A stretch of DNA of 64,000 nt from Lichenostomus cassidix (Eukaryota > Chordata > Aves > Passeriformes > Meliphagidae), in assembly GCA_008360975.2 (NCBI GenBank), contig CM039199.1, positions 3,488,530 through 3,552,529 on the forward strand. The letters are read 5' to 3'. Each line of letters begins with the position of its first letter. The first letter of the stretch is position 1. A model generated the notes under the pieces. It was not told where the DNA came from. It saw nothing but the letters and a program-made list of their open reading frames with translations, and made no database searches. This document shows positions 60,601 through 64,000 of the stretch, piece after piece. Made by a program: the position numbers and the translations under genes.

Positions 60601-62884
60601 TTCCTTACTCTCACCCACTCCCAAATTAATAAAACTGAAGTGACACCACAGCAGCTGTTGCTTCAGCTCAACCACAGCCATAAATCTTTTCTATTAGGGC
60701 AGCAGTGGGACGGAGGCTGGCATTGCACTTTCCTCTTCCCAATCAACAGCTCCCCTTCCCATTTTTACTTAGAGACATCTCAGAATATTACTAGCTCTTG
60801 AAGAGATGTAGGGTGCAAGCCAGGGCAGAGTTAGAAACCCACTGGGATTTCAGATGAGCTACTGTGAAGGCAGTGATGGCATCCAGAGCAGCTGTGGGCA
60901 GGCATAGCTCTAGCAGTCCCATTATGGATGTGTACAGCTAATTTCTCCTGGTAAATGATCTCCAGCAGTGCCAGCAGAAGTGGCTCAGTCCCATCCCGGG
61001 GTGGAGCTGAGATACATTTCTGCAGGAGCAAATTATCATGTGAGTGAAGGATGAATAAACAGACACATAATGAATGCAATCGAGGAGGGAGGTTCTTTTA
61101 AATACAGGTATTTTCAAAAGGAGAATCCAGTTGTCTTTATTCCTCCCTTTGTGGCTCAGCCGACTGTGGTGAGAAGGCAGGAAGAGTGTAATTGCCCAAA
61201 CAGGATGGCTCACTGTCTATTTCTGCCTCTGGATTCCTGTCCCACCCTGTACAGGTGCAAGAGCACCTTCCCTGCTTTTTCTGTGCATGGCTGGAATTGC
61301 AACAATGTGCAGCATAAAAATAAAGTCTTACATGTCCCTCCCAAACACCCACCAGAGAAGGAAATCATCCACCCCAGCCTCTATTGCTGCTGCAGGTGCT
61401 ACAGCTTCAGTCCTATTTCAGGATTATGGTCAGGGAGCTGCTATTCAGACCACACTTTCCCCTCTCACGAGCTGCCTGTGTACCCATAGGAAAAGTAAAT
61501 CCCCCAACAGTGGAAGCAAAAGAGATTATAGGAGAGGAAAGAACTGTAGACTTTATATTTAACAGTCATAAAAAGCTCCTGCCTACTGGAACTAGATGCC
61601 AACATTCCTATTTTTCTCTTCTTTCTCTCCAAATAAAAATTTACCAGCCTGACTCTACAGCTGTTCCCTGAAAAGGCTCTGACCCACCAGATCTCCACCC
61701 TGTGTTCCAAAGACACTGTTGCCTCTATCTCACTTATTCTTTTCTTTAGTGGACTTTACATTAATGGACTTATCAACCCAGAGATAACCCTCTTTTATGT
61801 ACCTCAGGGGCTTCTCCTGCCAGCAGGTCATCCACAGAGTGGCATCAGGAAGAAAGAGAGGCAGTGACAGAGGCACACACAGAGGCTGCCATTCCTCAGC
61901 TCCTGGAAGGCTGAGAGGATCACAGGCACCTCCAAAAAAAGGTCCCTTTTGGTTTTGACTTCAAGCATACAGGGCTTATTTTTTCCCATCAGAAATTATG
62001 CTAGAAAGGTTCAGGTTCAGGTTCATCTACACAAGGATGCTCAACAAAAAAAACCTAGTGGGTATCTTTGAGCTCTGAGTCAGCACAAACCATGTTTACA
62101 CATCTAATTGAGTGCTGACAGTGAGCTTGGCTTCATGGAAGGCAAATGCAGACAGCCTGTGCCTCAAGGGACTGGCATCCACTGAGACACAGCTGAGAAC
62201 TGTGTGCTGGGAGCTTGGTAACACCTTCCCAACAACAAAGTTCCAAACAATGAGAACACCTAAACAGGCAGCTCGCCCTGGATGGGGTAATTTACAGGTG
62301 TGCACAAGCACAGCTCTGGGATTTGGTCAAACCACTTCTACCCCACGGACTTTCAGTCATGAGTGCATGTGTTTCTCAAGCTGCCTGTGGTGCCACTTAC
62401 CATCTACCTGCAGTGGTGAATAAAGACTCTCCAACAGCCCAACAACCTCCTCTGTTCCAAAAACATGTTTTTGCAATGCTTCTATCTTTTAATTTTCATT
62501 TTCTCTATAGTTTTACTCTATAATAATACTACTCAGCACATAAACCACAGCACATTTAATCACAGTGAGGCATGGGACAATTTAGAAAGGAAGTTAAACA
62601 TTAATTTCTACTTCAGGGCTAAGGAAATTAAGACACAGGAAAGTGACCTGCCCATGATGAACTACAGACATCTGGAACCCACACAGGTCTTCCAGCTTCA
62701 GCAGTGTCCTGTTTATAGGATCATGTCTATGCTGAAGGGATTTCTGAAGGTCTACAAGCACAATTTAAAGTGATTATTTTTCTTACAGCACAATTCAAGC
62801 CAAGAAAGAAAAAAGATCCTTATCATGCTACTTAACCACTGAACCTGACAATTCAGGCACAATATGGTGATGGTCAAGCACTGC

Positions 62885-63047
62885 ACCAAGTAGCCCAGGG
62901 CAGTGGTGGAATCACCATCCCTAGAAGTCTTCAAAAACTGTGTAGTTGTGGCATGGAGGGACATGGATTAGTGGTGGAGTTGGCATGCTGGGTTAATGGT
63001 TGGACCTAATGGTCTTAGAGGTCTTCAACCTTACTGACTGTATGATG
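62885..63047 (+). mobile_element. CR1 LINE 3'-end fragment
   Basis: The sequence follows the 3' end of the CR1 consensus as I know it: TAGCCCAGGGCAGTGGTGGA, then ATCACCATCCCTAGAAGTCT, then a GGTTGGACCTAATGGTCTTA block, GAGGTCTTCAACCTTA and a decayed ATTCTATGA-type tail. It is truncated at the 5' end, as most avian CR1 copies are, and carries many substitutions, so it is old. Confidence 0.85.
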
Positions 63048-63597
63048 AGACCAAGGTAAAACTGATAGCCTGGTGGGGCAGTCCAAGGCTTTGGAAATCT
63101 CTGCAAGGTGATTTAAACATTCATCCTTTGAAGAAGGATGAATTAATACAATACAATAGATTTTACAAAACATCACCCTGAAAATCATCCCTGTCACCAG
63201 CTTTACTATAGGTACCTTGTTACATCACTCTGCACATGGACTTTGGTTTAGTTCATTGCCAATGCAACAGCCAACAGATGGATTGTGTTACTGTGCTTTG
63301 CTGGGTGCAAAACGAGAGCACCAGGTTCCAGACTCTCATACAGACGAGAAGTTTCTGACAAGTGTGAGGAGCTTTGAAACACACCATCAGTTCCATATGT
63401 CATGCAAAGCTGTCACACACTGACAACATCAAACACAGGAGCATTTAAAAAAAAGAAGCTTGAGAATGCACCAACTCAACTGGAGTAAGGTATACAAAGG
63501 TTTGGGTTGGACATGGTCCGAAATGTTCTCCCAGAACAGACCACAGAACAAAATAGAGAATTTCATAAATGCCTCATTGTGTGCTTGTGTCCTCAGC

Positions 63598-64000
63598 AAA
63601 CTGAGGTTCAGTAAGGCAAAGTGACAAGTCCTGCACTTCGGTCACAACAACCCAAGGCAGTGCCACAGGCTGGGGACAGAGTGGCTACAAAGCTGCCCAG
63701 TGGGAAAGCATTTGGGGGTGCTGGTCAACAGGGGCTGAACATGAGCCCAGGTGTGCCCAGGCGGCCAAGAGGCCAGTGGCATCCTGGCTTGTGTCAGGAA
63801 ACGTGTGGTCAGCAGGACATTGTCCCCCTGCACTGGGCACGAGTGAGGCCACAGCCTGAGTGCTGCATCCAGTTCTGGGGCCTCACTGCAAGAGCTACAT
63901 TGAGGGTGGAGGGTGTCCAGTGAAGGGCAGCAGAGCTGAGAAGGGTCTGGAGCACGAGTCTGATGAGGATTGGCTGAGGGAGCTGGAGGGGCTCTGCCTG
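63598..64000 (+). mobile_element. CR1 LINE copy, C-terminal part of ORF2, continues past window end
   Basis: The stretch from GAGGTTCAGTAAGGCAAAGT onward follows the CR1 reverse-transcriptase open frame near its C-terminus. Recognisable blocks include the GCTGAACATGAGCCCAGGTG block, a TGTGCCCAGGCGGCCAAGAG block, CATCCTGGCTTGTGTCAGGA, a segment encoding ECCIQFWG where the family usually has EYCVQFWAP, and GGCTGAGGGAGCTGGAGGGG at the window edge. Indels break the reading frame, so it is a dead copy. The short open frame at 63621-63923 is a relic of this element, not a host gene. Its 3' end lies beyond base 64000. Confidence 0.92.

Larger units (their letters stand above)
57630..64000. other. 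Upstream intron region of SPNS2, no exon found
   Basis: This stretch lies 5' of the first recognised SPNS2 exon on the minus strand. I looked for the expected first coding exon, which should encode the end of TM1 and a segment like LDIQQHF followed by a phase 1 donor, and did not find it; nor is there a CpG-rich promoter-like stretch. It is most likely part of intron 1. It holds two plus-strand CR1 copies (about 62885-63047 and 63598-64000). The open frames present are short and have no recognisable similarity. Confidence 0.6.

Noticed and set aside
57630..64000. Search for SPNS2 exon 1 and promoter
   Set aside because: No segment encoding the end of TM1 or the DIQQHF region and no CpG-rich stretch was found, so no exon 1 is called.

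Overview
The window is vertebrate nuclear DNA, almost certainly from a bird. Genes are broken into short exons by long introns, CpG is scarce outside exons, and the recognisable repeats are truncated 3' ends of CR1 LINEs in both orientations plus one LTR remnant of a type I associate with avian endogenous retroviruses. I cannot name the species; no tRNA, rRNA, CRISPR or bacterial-type operon is visible.

The only protein-coding gene I can support is SPNS2 (spinster homolog 2, a sphingosine-1-phosphate transporter of the major facilitator superfamily) on the minus strand. Nine consecutive internal coding exons were located by reading the minus strand: 57493-57629, 41414-41565, 39481-39547, 36792-36934, 35503-35655, 33763-33952, 28297-28362, 21070-21168 and 11809-11972. 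All have GT donors and AG acceptors, phases match at every junction, and together they give 1171 coding bases without a stop, corresponding to about residues 147-536 of the 549-residue human protein (numbering from memory). They carry TM2 to TM12. The first coding exon (N-terminus and TM1) is not found and probably lies to the right of base 64000. The exon encoding the usual short vertebrate C-terminal tail is not recognised; a phase-compatible, CpG-rich candidate terminal exon at 11186-11252 would give a different 22-residue polar tail and is the most interesting uncertain feature.

Right to left along the transcript: 57630-64000 is intron upstream of the first exon seen, with two CR1 copies; 41566-57492 is a 15.9 kb intron with several CR1 fragments and an LTR remnant; 33763-41565 is a compact cluster of five exons; 11973-33762 holds three exons in large introns, with an inverted pair of octamer motifs and a perfect 39-bp tandem duplication; 1-11185 holds no recognised gene. 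Nearly all long open frames elsewhere look like chance or antisense shadows. I found no convincing new multi-gene system.
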